36,335 nucleotides of DNA from Candidatus Thalassospirochaeta sargassi. GTDB lineage: Bacteria; Spirochaetota; Spirochaetia; UBA9216. Position 1 is the stretch's first letter, and each line of letters begins with the position of its first letter. Made by a program: the position numbers and the translations under genes. Location: NCBI GenBank assembly GCA_028532855.1, contig JAQQAL010000032.1, positions 1 through 36,335 of the forward strand. Reading direction: 5' to 3'. The notes beneath the pieces were generated by a model, which was not told the origin of the DNA, did no database searches, and saw nothing but the letters and a program-made list of their open reading frames with translations. Positions 18,202-25,730 of the stretch are shown piece by piece.

Positions 18202-19107
18202 ATGTATGGAAAAATGAAAGGTATAATATTTAATATACAGCGATTCAGTACTAAAGACGGTCCCGGCATAAGAACCACAGTATTTCTCAAAGGCTGCAAT
18301 GTGAATTGCGCCTGGTGTCATAATCCGGAATCTATTGATGGTAATCAGATGCTGCGATTTGATTCGAAGCTATGCATCAGCTGCGGACGCTGCGCAGTAG
18401 CATGTCCATCCGGAGCAACCGAAATGGTTGACGGCAGAAGGGTTTATTATCTTGATAAATGCACCCTTTGCGGAGACTGTGTTTCAGCCTGCGGTGCCGA
18501 CGCTCTTGAGATAGTTGGGGAAAATTATACAGCAGAGGAGCTATATAATATAATTATTAAGGATGAAGATTTTTATAAGGAATCCGGCGGCGGGGTCACC
18601 TTTTCCGGAGGTGAGCCACTCCTTCAGCAGGAGTTCCTTATTGAAATGCTCAGACTCTGCAAGGCTGTGGGGATTCATACGGCACTTGATACGGCCTTGA
18701 ATATTGAATGGGACAGGGTCGAAGCCGTACTGCCCTGGGTTGATTTGGTTCTGCTTGATATTAAGGGTATGGACAGCAGGAAACATTTTCAGAACACAGG
18801 CGTATCTAACGAATTGATTCATAAAAATGCTGTTAAACTGGCGTATATGGGGGTCCCCATCATAGTCAGAATGCCCGTTGTAAAAGAGCTTAATGATTCA
18901 ATCGAAGAGCTTGAAGCAGCTGCTGATTTTATGAGGGCCTGGCCAAACCTCAAGGGGGTTGAAATCCTTCCTTATCACAGCCTGGGCGTCGATAAATCTT
19001 TAGAATATGAGGCTTTGGAGGCTCAGAAGAAATTTAAAGCCCCCGACAGTGATTTTATAGACAAAGCCCGTGAGCTGTTTACGGCTTCGGGGATAAAAAT
19101 TCTATAG
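18202..19107 (+). CDS. Glycyl radical enzyme activating enzyme (radical SAM)
   Basis: A 301-residue protein. A TTG at 18187 is in frame, but TTGAGG there serves better as a ribosome site for the ATG at 18202. The SAM-binding [4Fe-4S] motif is CNVNCAWCHNPES with Cys32, Cys36 and Cys39, preceded by the activase pattern STKDGPGIRTTVFLKG. Two extra ferredoxin clusters follow (Cys58/61/64/68 and Cys87/90/93/97), as in activases of non-PFL GREs. SGGEPLLQQEF is the GGEP motif binding SAM. It installs the glycyl radical on the partner encoded 12 bases downstream. An in-frame neighbour this close makes the pairing secure. Confidence 0.95.
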   Translation: MYGKMKGIIFNIQRFSTKDGPGIRTTVFLKGCNVNCAWCHNPESIDGNQMLRFDSKLCISCGRCAVACPSGATEMVDGRRVYYLDKCTLCGDCVSACGADALEIVGENYTAEELYNIIIKDEDFYKESGGGVTFSGGEPLLQQEFLIEMLRLCKAVGIHTALDTALNIEWDRVEAVLPWVDLVLLDIKGMDSRKHFQNTGVSNELIHKNAVKLAYMGVPIIVRMPVVKELNDSIEELEAAADFMRAWPNLKGVEILPYHSLGVDKSLEYEALEAQKKFKAPDSDFIDKARELFTASGIKIL

Positions 19108-19119
19108 CAGGAGTTGGTT

Positions 19120-21426
19120 ATGTTACCTGAATATGTAGAGAAATCCATTGATCAATGGTTTAAAAAAAGCGATGAAGCAACCTTTTTTGAAAGAATTGAA
19201 CTGCAGGAAGAAGCTGTTAAAAAATATTATGATAAACCCTACGCTGTTCGCTACGGTAAGGTTCTAAACTATATTCTTGAACGGATGACTGTTGTTATCA
19301 ACGAAGGCGAAAAAATAGCCGGAAGTGTAAAGGAGATTATTCCTGATGATGAGCAGCGTGAGTGGGCAGAAAATCTAAGCTGTGAATGGTGGGATGATGT
19401 ATCAGAGGAGGAAAAACAGCGGAGGATCATGTTTTATTATTCGCCGGGCTGGATTAAACGCAGGAATCCCCTTCTGTTCACATTCGGGCATTTATCCTTT
19501 GACTGGGAGGCAATCATCAACAAGGGGCTTGGATGGCATGCGGAGAGGGCCCAGGGGCTGATTGATTCAGGTGAGTTTGCAGACGATCAGGATAAGATTG
19601 ATTTTCTTACCGGGGCTGTCGAATGTTATAAGGCTCAAACAGTTCTTATAAACCGGTATGCTGATGAGGCCGGGAAGGCCGGTAATGATGCTCTATCAGC
19701 CGTCTGCCGCAAGATAGCCTGCGAACCCGCAGAAACTCTGTATGAAGCGTTGCAGCTTATCTGGTTTGTTGTTCTCATTTCACAGAAGGTCGCCGGATGC
19801 GGTGTTTTCTGCTTTGACAGAATGGATCAGTACCTGCTACCGTATTTTGAAAAAGATATTGCAGAAGGCCGGCTTACCGAAGAGGAAGCATTCGGGCTGA
19901 TTGTTGAGTTTTTTAACAAAAATAATGAAATACTTGATCACGGCGACCATATGTCGCAGGAATCTGATGTCGTCAAGAATAACCTTGAGGTCACCTATGA
20001 TGATCCAAACTATATAATAATTGCAGGTCTATTAAGCAAGGGGGTATCCGGCGTTAACAAACTCTCACACATGATGATCAGGGCGCAGCATGAGCTTGGC
20101 CTTCGAAACCCGTTTGTTGTTGTACGATGGCATGAGGGGATAGATCCTGAGTTCTGGAGTGAAGTCTGCGATTCCATGAGGAGTAATTCTACTGTGGTTG
20201 TCTATAACGATGAGACCATGATTCCTGCACTTCTTGAGTTTGGAATTGATGAAGAGGATGTCTACGGTTACGGTTTTTACGGTTGTAATGACCCTTTGAT
20301 TCCAAAGAAAGAGGGAGGGCTGCGTCAGCTGTGGGTGAACCTTGTGTGGCCTTTTGAGCTTGCATTAAACGGAGGCAGTGCGTTTTGTGTCGGTGCAGGG
20401 GATTGGGTGCATGACCCTTCGGCTAATTTCGACATGCGTGACAGGCTTATAGGGCTTATGTCCGGCGTCTACAGCGGTGATACCGAAGGTTACAAAGAGC
20501 CTGAGTCAATGGAAGATTTTATCGCCGGGTATAAGAAACAGCTTCGCTTTCTGCTTCTGCAGTATATGGAAAAGATGGAAGAGGATTACCTCAAAGAACA
20601 GGAGTACAGCAGGGGCCGTATCAGGATTGAGGATCTCTTCCTGCAGGGCACCATCGAAAATGCAACCAACTGGATTGCCGGCGGAACAAAGTACCATAAA
20701 ATTACAATGCAGGGCAGCGGTTTAGCCACGGCGGTGGATTCACTCGCAGCTATTGATCAGGCTGTGTTCAAAGAGAAAAAATACAGTCTTGATGAAATCC
20801 GGCAGGCGCTTCGAACAGACTTTGCTGACCGTGAAGACCTTAGAATATATCTCGACTCGCTGCCGAAGTTCGGCAATGATGTTGAGGAGGTTGATAAGTA
20901 TGCGACAGTGGTTACTAATGCCTTCTGCGACGTTGTAGCTGAGATGAACGAAAAGAGAACAGGGCTCTATACATATATGCCGACTCTGTCCACCGACAGG
21001 GACTTTACCGGTATGGGGGCATGCCTCGCCGCCACAGCCGACGGCCGCCGCGCCGGCGAACAGATATCAGAGAATCAGTCCCCATACATGGGGGCTGATC
21101 ACAGCGGGGTAACAGCATTGCTGAACTCAGTTTCAAAAGTGCCGTTTCACAGGATAACCGGAGGCCCGCTGAATGTGATGCTGCATCCCTCTACCATCGA
21201 AGGTGATGATGGTCTTGCCAAGCTGACGGCGCTGTTCAGTGTTTTTATGAAACGCGGTGGAATGCAGCTGCAGCTGAATGTTGTAGGCCGGGAAGAGCTC
21301 CTTGACGCCCAGAAGAAACCTGAACAGCATAAAAACCTCTGTGTACGGGTAACAGGTTATTCGGCATACTTTGTACAAATGGGCAAGATAGCCCAGGAAG
21401 AACTGATAAATCGGACAGTGAATTGA
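19120..21426 (+). CDS. Glycyl radical enzyme of unassigned substrate
   Basis: A 768-residue protein (ATG at 19120 with AGGAG at 19109-19113; a TTG at 19114 is less likely). The radical-site motif RVTGYSAYFVQMG holds Gly746, close to the C-terminus as required. The thiyl cysteine is Cys389 in GFYGCNDPLIP. Most eliminating GREs (diol, choline, hydroxyproline, isethionate types) have GCxE; here it is GCND, so the usual general-base Glu is Asp. There is no CC pair, so it is not a pyruvate formate-lyase. The C-terminal TADGRRAGEQISENQSP block is typical. Neighbours are its activase, a sugar importer, an SDR and an AllA-like protein; no microcompartment shell genes are in the window. Likely a dehydratase or C-X lyase on a sugar-derived compound. 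Confidence 0.95.
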   Translation: MLPEYVEKSIDQWFKKSDEATFFERIELQEEAVKKYYDKPYAVRYGKVLNYILERMTVVINEGEKIAGSVKEIIPDDEQREWAENLSCEWWDDVSEEEKQRRIMFYYSPGWIKRRNPLLFTFGHLSFDWEAIINKGLGWHAERAQGLIDSGEFADDQDKIDFLTGAVECYKAQTVLINRYADEAGKAGNDALSAVCRKIACEPAETLYEALQLIWFVVLISQKVAGCGVFCFDRMDQYLLPYFEKDIAEGRLTEEEAFGLIVEFFNKNNEILDHGDHMSQESDVVKNNLEVTYDDPNYIIIAGLLSKGVSGVNKLSHMMIRAQHELGLRNPFVVVRWHEGIDPEFWSEVCDSMRSNSTVVVYNDETMIPALLEFGIDEEDVYGYGFYGCNDPLIPKKEGGLRQLWVNLVWPFELALNGGSAFCVGAGDWVHDPSANFDMRDRLIGLMSGVYSGDTEGYKEPESMEDFIAGYKKQLRFLLLQYMEKMEEDYLKEQEYSRGRIRIEDLFLQGTIENATNWIAGGTKYHKITMQGSGLATAVDSLAAIDQAVFKEKKYSLDEIRQALRTDFADREDLRIYLDSLPKFGNDVEEVDKYATVVTNAFCDVVAEMNEKRTGLYTYMPTLSTDRDFTGMGACLAATADGRRAGEQISENQSPYMGADHSGVTALLNSVSKVPFHRITGGPLNVMLHPSTIEGDDGLAKLTALFSVFMKRGGMQLQLNVVGREELLDAQKKPEQHKNLCVRVTGYSAYFVQMGKIAQEELINRTVN

Positions 21427-21436
21427 GGAGAAATAA

Positions 21437-21910
21437 ATGCAGATAGAAAAATTAACAGCTGAATCTTTTAAGGATTTCGGTCAGGTTCTTACTATGGCCC
21501 AGGTTCCGAAGGTTACGGATGACAAGGAATTCGACTGGTATGATACTGCAGGCGGAATTGAGCTTAATGAGAAATGCTGCACCGGCATGCTTGTCTGCAG
21601 ACCGCGACCGAAGAAAGTTGTTAAGATGGAATGCCATACTAAAACCTCCGAGGTGCTTGTAGCTTTAAACGGTGATACAGTTTTTGCGGCTGCACCTGCG
21701 GGTGACAGTCTGGAAAATAATGATAATGTAAAAGCCTTCCTTCTAAGGCAGGGTACTTCTGTTGTAATGAAAACAGCTACATGGCACTGGATTCCTTTTC
21801 CGATGGCTGAAGAAGACGCCAGGATTATGGTTCTCTTCCGCGACGGCACCGGTGCTGATGACCTGAACTTCAAAGATCTATGCTGTGCAGTCAGTATTGA
21901 AGATGTTTAG
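21437..21910 (+). CDS. Ureidoglycolate lyase (AllA)-family cupin-like protein
   Basis: A 157-residue protein. The pattern RPRPKKVVKMECHTKTSEVL, followed by VALNGDTVFAAAP, FLLRQGTSVVMKTATWHW and MVLFRDGTG, matches the AllA fold, in which ureidoglycolate is cleaved to glyoxylate and urea. The expected His is present in ECHTKTSE and TWHWIPF. No purine or allantoin genes are nearby, so the true role is probably a lyase, isomerase or hydrolase step on a product of the GRE. It starts ten bases after the GRE stop with GAGGAG upstream, so it is in the same operon. Confidence 0.82.
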   Translation: MQIEKLTAESFKDFGQVLTMAQVPKVTDDKEFDWYDTAGGIELNEKCCTGMLVCRPRPKKVVKMECHTKTSEVLVALNGDTVFAAAPAGDSLENNDNVKAFLLRQGTSVVMKTATWHWIPFPMAEEDARIMVLFRDGTGADDLNFKDLCCAVSIEDV

Positions 21911-21919
21911 AAGACAGCC

Positions 21920-22228
21920 TTGCTCAGACATATTGTACTTTGAAAGGTCGCAGACCAGATCACCGCGGCCGGGGTCGATGAAGTATTCGAAATACTCAGC
22001 ATCGCTGAAGTTAAAAATATCCGGTATTATCAGCTTTGGTGCCGGATAAACTGCAGCACTTAGAGCCTGAATAAGGGCTATACCCATGTTTTTATGATGG
22101 ATTTTTCAGACAGCGCAGCCCGGGATGCCTACCTGCCTCACCCCGAGCACCAGGCTGTTCAGCCTCCGCTAATGGATATTCTCGCTGATGATGAGGACAA
22201 GATTCTCGTGATTGATTTCGAGTTTTAA
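21920..22228 (+). pseudogene. Decayed Dabb (stress-responsive A/B barrel) gene
   Basis: A frame of 103 codons, the usual Dabb length, runs without shifts but is interrupted by two nonsense codons: TGA at 21941 and TAG at 22061. Between them the protein is clear: LRHIVL-stop-KVADQITAAGVDEVFEIL at the N-terminus, INCST-stop-SLNKGYTHVFMMDF, then ARDAYLPHPEHQAV and ILVIDFEF at the end. The HPEHQ and GYTHVF patterns are diagnostic of Dabb. The stops fit single changes from TGG (Trp) and GAG (Glu); the start is TTG rather than ATG. It lies nine bases after the AllA-like gene, so it was once the last gene of the GRE operon. Confidence 0.82.
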
Positions 22229-22334
22229 TCATTATTCCTTTTACAAATAATAAAGGATCTTCAATCATAACATGCTTAAGAATTTTAATAAAAAATAAAA
22301 AAAGAAGCGAAATTGTAATATTCGTTGATAAATA

Positions 22335-22463
22335 GAAGAATACCGGGAGGGCCAGTTCATTTTAACTGGTTCAAGTGCCAGAAAGCTGAAGCGAACTGGA
22401 ATAAATTTTCTTGGTGGCAGGGCTCTTCTGAAAAAATGTATCCTTTTACCGCAGCAGAAATAG
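22335..22463 (+). pseudogene. Remnant of an AAA_14/DUF4143 ATPase
   Basis: A frame of 42 residues reads EEYREGQFILTGSSARKLKR and then TGINFLGGRALLKK, which is the sensor-1 region pattern (FILTGSSARKL, then GRAL) of the AAA_14/DUF4143 ATPase family. Just before it, in another frame, SEIVIFVDK resembles the Walker B strand, so a frameshift separates them. Family members have about 400 residues, so most of the gene is gone. Confidence 0.6.
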
Positions 22464-22485
22464 GGGAAGCGTTCAATCTTTAAAA

Positions 22486-22626
22486 AATCTTTCATATTCT
22501 TACAGTAAGGATACAAATCCTGCTGTCAACAACATCAGCTTTGAGGTTGAAAAGGGTGAGACCTTCGGGCTTTTAGACCCCTCAGGCGCCGGTAAATCTA
22601 CAACCCAGGGGTTAGAGAAGGATTAA
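22486..22626 (+). pseudogene. Remnant of an ABC transporter ATPase (N-terminal part)
   Basis: The frame reads NLSYSYSKDTNPAVNNISFE and then GETFGLLDPSGAGKSTTQGL before TAA at 22624. This is the start of an ABC ATPase up to and just past Walker A. The usual GPSGAGKST has become DPSGAGKST, and the rest of the domain (signature, Walker B) is missing. It is a truncated relic. Confidence 0.72.
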
Positions 22627-22639
22627 GCTGAACAGGAAT

Positions 22640-22747
22640 ATGTCCGGTGATGCGGCGGCAAAGGCCTGCATGCTGGCGGCAATAGTTGTTCCTGCCGGCG
22701 GAATATTCCTGTTTATTTTCGGCGGTATCCAGAGACCAGCTTCTTAG
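22640..22747 (+). pseudogene. Possible C-terminal membrane-protein remnant
   Basis: A 35-residue frame ends with a hydrophobic segment (MLAAIVVPAGGIFLFIFGG) and a stop at 22745, right after the ABC ATPase relic. It may be the tail of a permease left by the same deletion. Its end overlaps the last codon of the minus-strand gntR gene by a few bases. Support is weak. Confidence 0.3.
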
Positions 22748-23346
22748 ACCACGTTGCTGTGCAGTGAGGCGAGGGCTTTTTTGAGGTCTCCGCTTTCAAC
22801 TGCTTTAAAGATTTTTTCATGTTCTTCAAAACCGCTCTTCAGGTTTTTAAGCCTGTCGTATCGCATCATCATCCTGGCTCTGGCATCCTCCCAGAGGTCG
22901 GTTACGTGCTTATCCGGATACAGCTCAATAAAGAACCGGTGAAACCTGATGTCCGCTTCCATAAAAGTATCAATATCATTCTGCTCACTGGCATCCTGGA
23001 GTTTCTGAAGAATTTTCCGCCATTCTTCGAGGTTTTCATTTTTCAGCTGGTTAAAAACCCTGCTGAGAATAAAATCCTCAATTTTAGTGCGGATTTCCAC
23101 TATAAGAGCGATTGATTCTTCAGTGGGCTGGCTGGCTACTCTCATACCTATATTGGGGGTGGAGGTAACAATCCCCTCTGCAACCAGCTGCATCAGAGCA
23201 TGTCGTATTGTGCCGCGGCTTACTTCAAAGCGGTTTGACAGTTCCTGTTCCTTAAGCAGCGAATTTTCCCCGATAGAGCCGGAGATTATTTCATTCCTGA
23301 TAAGATCAGCAATCTGTTCGGATATTGTACGGTATATGGTTTTCAT
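22744..23346 (-). CDS. GntR-family transcription regulator (FCD type), copy 1
   Basis: A 200-residue repressor-like protein. The winged helix-turn-helix is at about residues 8-70 (LKEQELSNRFEVSRGTIRHA), and an FCD-like all-helical effector domain follows with acidic and His residues (MEADIRFHRFFIEL, EEHEKIFKAVESGD). The gene lies downstream of the sulfur-carrier gene in the AOR operon. A TTGTCAACAG-type site lies 41 bases before its start, and closely related palindromes occur at the AOR and DUF362 promoters, so it probably controls them and itself. The protein strongly resembles the second GntR at 29457, including RMMMRYDRLKNLK versus RMMMRYNRLSSLK. Confidence 0.92.
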   Translation of the reverse strand: MKTIYRTISEQIADLIRNEIISGSIGENSLLKEQELSNRFEVSRGTIRHALMQLVAEGIVTSTPNIGMRVASQPTEESIALIVEIRTKIEDFILSRVFNQLKNENLEEWRKILQKLQDASEQNDIDTFMEADIRFHRFFIELYPDKHVTDLWEDARARMMMRYDRLKNLKSGFEEHEKIFKAVESGDLKKALASLHSNVV

Positions 23347-23386
23347 AACTTAAGTGCTTCCTCCGTTTTATAATGCCATAATTATC

Positions 23387-23396
23387 TGTTGACAAT
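23387..23396. promoter_or_regulatory. Candidate GntR operator before gntR copy 1
   Basis: TGTTGACAAT on the plus strand extends to a minus-strand TTGTCAACAG, nine of ten matches to the palindrome core at 25604 and 25667. The position just upstream of gntR suggests autoregulation. Confidence 0.45.
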
Positions 23397-23399
23397 CAA

Positions 23400-23675
23400 C
23401 TATCCGCCTATAAAAGCCTTTAAGATCTTCAGATTGTCGCCGCCTGTGAGTGGATGGTCTTTTTTTACTACAGTACCGGCAATATGATAAATTGCTCTGA
23501 GATCACCAAGGAGAAACAGTTTTTTATCGTTCATTTTATTTTTAATTTCCGACTTGTCCGAAAGAAATACATCGACAGCATCCCCGACTGTTGAGCCTTC
23601 GGGGATGTCGATATCAACGGAGTCAATTCCTGTTATTGTTTCAAAAAATGTATCAAAGGAAAGCCTTACCTTCAT
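23400..23675 (-). CDS. MoaD/ThiS-type sulfur carrier protein
   Basis: A 91-residue ubiquitin-like protein ending AFIGG. The C-terminal Gly-Gly is the site that MoaD and ThiS relatives use to carry sulfur as thiocarboxylate. It starts three bases after the AOR stop, so it is in the same operon. AOR genes often sit beside such a carrier, which is thought to help make or sulfurate the tungsten/molybdenum-pterin cofactor; the precise partner here is not known. Confidence 0.85.
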   Translation of the reverse strand: MKVRLSFDTFFETITGIDSVDIDIPEGSTVGDAVDVFLSDKSEIKNKMNDKKLFLLGDLRAIYHIAGTVVKKDHPLTGGDNLKILKAFIGG

Positions 23676-23678
23676 GTC

Positions 23679-25544
23679 TTACAGTTTCCCAATCCATTCG
23701 AGCGAAAGTTTCTTTAACGTTTCAGTTGTAGGTCTGCCGTAGGTATCCCAGCCCCGGGCTTCATAGTAAAGGTCGAGCATAGGTTCAACCTTGGGCACGT
23801 GATCAGCCATTCCTCCGTTCATTCTGCGCTTAGACATTCGCGGCGGTAGTCTGTCGTCTTTTCTGCTTACACCGCATTTAACCTGGTATGCGCGTTTCAG
23901 GGTTACAATACGTCTGCCGGCTTCCATGAACTCATCCTTGTCCATGTCCCAGCCGGCAACCTGTTTAATCAGGGTAAGGTAGGCGCCCAGAAACTCGGTA
24001 TCGAGGGAGTACATTGCAAACTTGCATATCGGCATGGAATCCATCATTGCATTGGCATCCTGGTAGTTGATTGTGAGGTTGACGGTATCTTCACCAAAGT
24101 CACGCGGATCATACTTCTGGGGCGGCATGAAGCCGTGACCGCTTGTTTCACCGGTTAGTGCAATTGGATGGGTGTTTGAGTTGCAGTGACATGCCCCGCG
24201 TGTACTTGTCGCGTACTGCAATGCGATGGTTGAGCCTGCTCTGGGATCATGAGCCGGAAATTCAAGGCCCTTAACCTCTACTGCAAACTCCTCAGCAATT
24301 CCGCCGAGTCTTTTTCCTGCGGCTCTTGCCCCTTCAGCAAGTATGTCGCCTATTCCTTCTCTTGCGGCAATTGCTTCTATAAGCCAACGGATGTCTTCAG
24401 CCTCACCCCATCGGATTTTCCTCCCTCCGAGTTCTTCTTCAGTAAGTACACCCTCTTCAAAGGCCTCCATTGCAAATGCTATGGCACCTCCGGTGGATAT
24501 TGTATCCATTCCGAGCTTGTTACAGAGACTGTTGCCCATCTGGATTACTTCAAGATCATCTACCATGAGGTTTGACCCGAGGCAGCCAATTGTTTCGTAT
24601 TCCGGTCCTCCCTGTTCCTCGCAGGCATAAGGACCTTCTTTTATCTCAACTACCCGTCCGCAGCCGATTGTACACTGTGCACAGGAGTAGCTCTTCTTTA
24701 AAAGTCCGCTTTCAGTCATTGTGACGCCGGAAATTTGGCCGCAGGTGGCAAGCTGCCCTTCCTTCCAGTTTTTGATAGGGAGATCACCTGCTGCCTCAAT
24801 AAACTCGACTGCCTCACCTGTTCCGTATTTTCTCATTCCGGGAGAATTTTCGGACAGCGTCTTAGCCCATTTAATCATGGATTGCCGGAATTCCTCCGGC
24901 ATTGCTGTTTCGGGTCTTTGTGTACCAAGAACCGTTATTGCCTTGACATTCTTCGAGCCCATTACCGCACCTAGTCCGGTTCTTGCCGGTGTTCTTGCTT
25001 CTCTGCCGTCGTGCATAATGCAGGCGAATTTGACGAGGTTCTCACCGGCTGGGCCGATACATGCTGTTTCCTGTTTTTTCCCGTAGCGTTCGGTCATGAT
25101 GTCGGCAATCTCAAAGGTATCTTTTCCCCAGAGTTCTGCCGCGTCATTGATTTTTACCTCATTGTCATCTATGAAAATATGAACAGGTTTGTCTGACCTG
25201 CCACAGAGGATAAGCCCGTCTACACCAGTGTATTTCAATTTGGGGCCGAATGTTCCACCACTGTTTGCTTCACCAAGGCCGCCGGTCAAAGGAGATTTGG
25301 CTGTTACCTGAAACCTGCCGCCATTCGGTGTCCGGGTGCCGGTGAACGGACCCGTCATGAATGCCAGAATGTTGTCCGGTCCAAGAGGGTCGGTGTCTCC
25401 ATCAGTCTCTTCAATTAAAAATTTTGCTCCCAGACCGCTTCCGCCTATGTATGTTCTCATTATATCTTCTTCAATCTTCTCATAAGAGACTTTCCCTGTA
25501 GTAAGGTTTATTCTCAGTACTTTTCCCCAGTATCCGTATGCCAT
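23679..25544 (-). CDS. Aldehyde ferredoxin oxidoreductase (AOR) family protein
   Basis: A 621-residue tungsten- or molybdenum-pterin enzyme oxidising an aldehyde to an acid with ferredoxin. The ATG at 25544 is preceded by AGGAAGG; a longer frame to 25604 runs across the promoter and is rejected. The N-terminal YGYWGKVLRINLTTGK, the GSGLGAKFL and the TPARTGLGAVMGSKNVKAI segments are family hallmarks. The [4Fe-4S] ligands are Cys288, Cys291, Cys295 (CAQCTIGC) and Cys507 (DSMPICKF), the same spacing as in the Pyrococcus enzyme. C-terminal CGVSRKDDRLPPR is also typical. The substrate is unknown. It begins a minus-strand operon with a sulfur carrier and a GntR regulator. Confidence 0.94.
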   Translation of the reverse strand: MAYGYWGKVLRINLTTGKVSYEKIEEDIMRTYIGGSGLGAKFLIEETDGDTDPLGPDNILAFMTGPFTGTRTPNGGRFQVTAKSPLTGGLGEANSGGTFGPKLKYTGVDGLILCGRSDKPVHIFIDDNEVKINDAAELWGKDTFEIADIMTERYGKKQETACIGPAGENLVKFACIMHDGREARTPARTGLGAVMGSKNVKAITVLGTQRPETAMPEEFRQSMIKWAKTLSENSPGMRKYGTGEAVEFIEAAGDLPIKNWKEGQLATCGQISGVTMTESGLLKKSYSCAQCTIGCGRVVEIKEGPYACEEQGGPEYETIGCLGSNLMVDDLEVIQMGNSLCNKLGMDTISTGGAIAFAMEAFEEGVLTEEELGGRKIRWGEAEDIRWLIEAIAAREGIGDILAEGARAAGKRLGGIAEEFAVEVKGLEFPAHDPRAGSTIALQYATSTRGACHCNSNTHPIALTGETSGHGFMPPQKYDPRDFGEDTVNLTINYQDANAMMDSMPICKFAMYSLDTEFLGAYLTLIKQVAGWDMDKDEFMEAGRRIVTLKRAYQVKCGVSRKDDRLPPRMSKRRMNGGMADHVPKVEPMLDLYYEARGWDTYGRPTTETLKKLSLEWIGKL

Positions 25545-25574
25545 ATCCTTCCTCTTGTAAAGTATTAAACTTCT

Positions 25575-25604
25575 ATTATATAATTCAAACATAACAATTC
25601 TCAA
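25575..25604 (-). promoter_or_regulatory. Promoter of the AOR operon
   Basis: On the minus strand, TTGAGA (25604-25599) and TATAAT (25580-25575) are 18 bases apart, well placed before the AOR start at 25544. The -35 box touches the palindrome at 25603-25616, so bound repressor would block it. Confidence 0.65.
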
Positions 25605-25616
25605 TTGTCAACAATT
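25603..25616. promoter_or_regulatory. Candidate GntR operator 1 (AOR side)
   Basis: AATTGTCAACAATT is an inverted repeat AATTGT-CA-ACAATT, fitting the TNGT-N2-ACNA type of FCD-GntR operators. It lies at the -35 box of the AOR promoter. Confidence 0.7.
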
Positions 25617-25666
25617 AACCATATAATATTAGCAATTCCATATGATATGACATTAAATATTTGTAA

Positions 25667-25678
25667 ATTGTCAACAAT
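25667..25678. promoter_or_regulatory. Candidate GntR operator 2 (DUF362 side)
   Basis: ATTGTCAACAAT repeats the core of operator 1 exactly, 63 bases away, and ends six bases before the -35 box of the DUF362 promoter. Confidence 0.7.
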
Positions 25679-25684
25679 AAGCAA

Positions 25685-25713
25685 TTGACATATGGGTTTT
25701 TTGAAAGTATTAT
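25685..25713 (+). promoter_or_regulatory. Promoter of the DUF362-enolase operon
   Basis: A perfect TTGACA (25685-25690), 17 bases, and TATTAT (25708-25713) precede the DUF362 start at 25731. It is one of the clearest sigma-70-type promoters in the window. Confidence 0.7.
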
Positions 25714-25730
25714 AATCAACAGAGGTGTCT

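Noticed and set aside
19120-21426. Pyruvate formate-lyase
   Set aside because: PFL has two adjacent catalytic cysteines; here a single Cys sits in GCND, and the activase has the two extra clusters of non-PFL systems.
11630-21910. Bacterial microcompartment locus around the GRE
   Set aside because: No shell protein, acyl-transferase or CoA-aldehyde dehydrogenase gene is present, and no encapsulation peptide was recognised on the GRE.
21941-22063. TGA and TAG in the Dabb frame as recoding (selenocysteine or readthrough)
   Set aside because: Dabb proteins have no selenocysteine there, the codons differ, no recoding hairpin was seen, and the start codon is also lost; decay is simpler.
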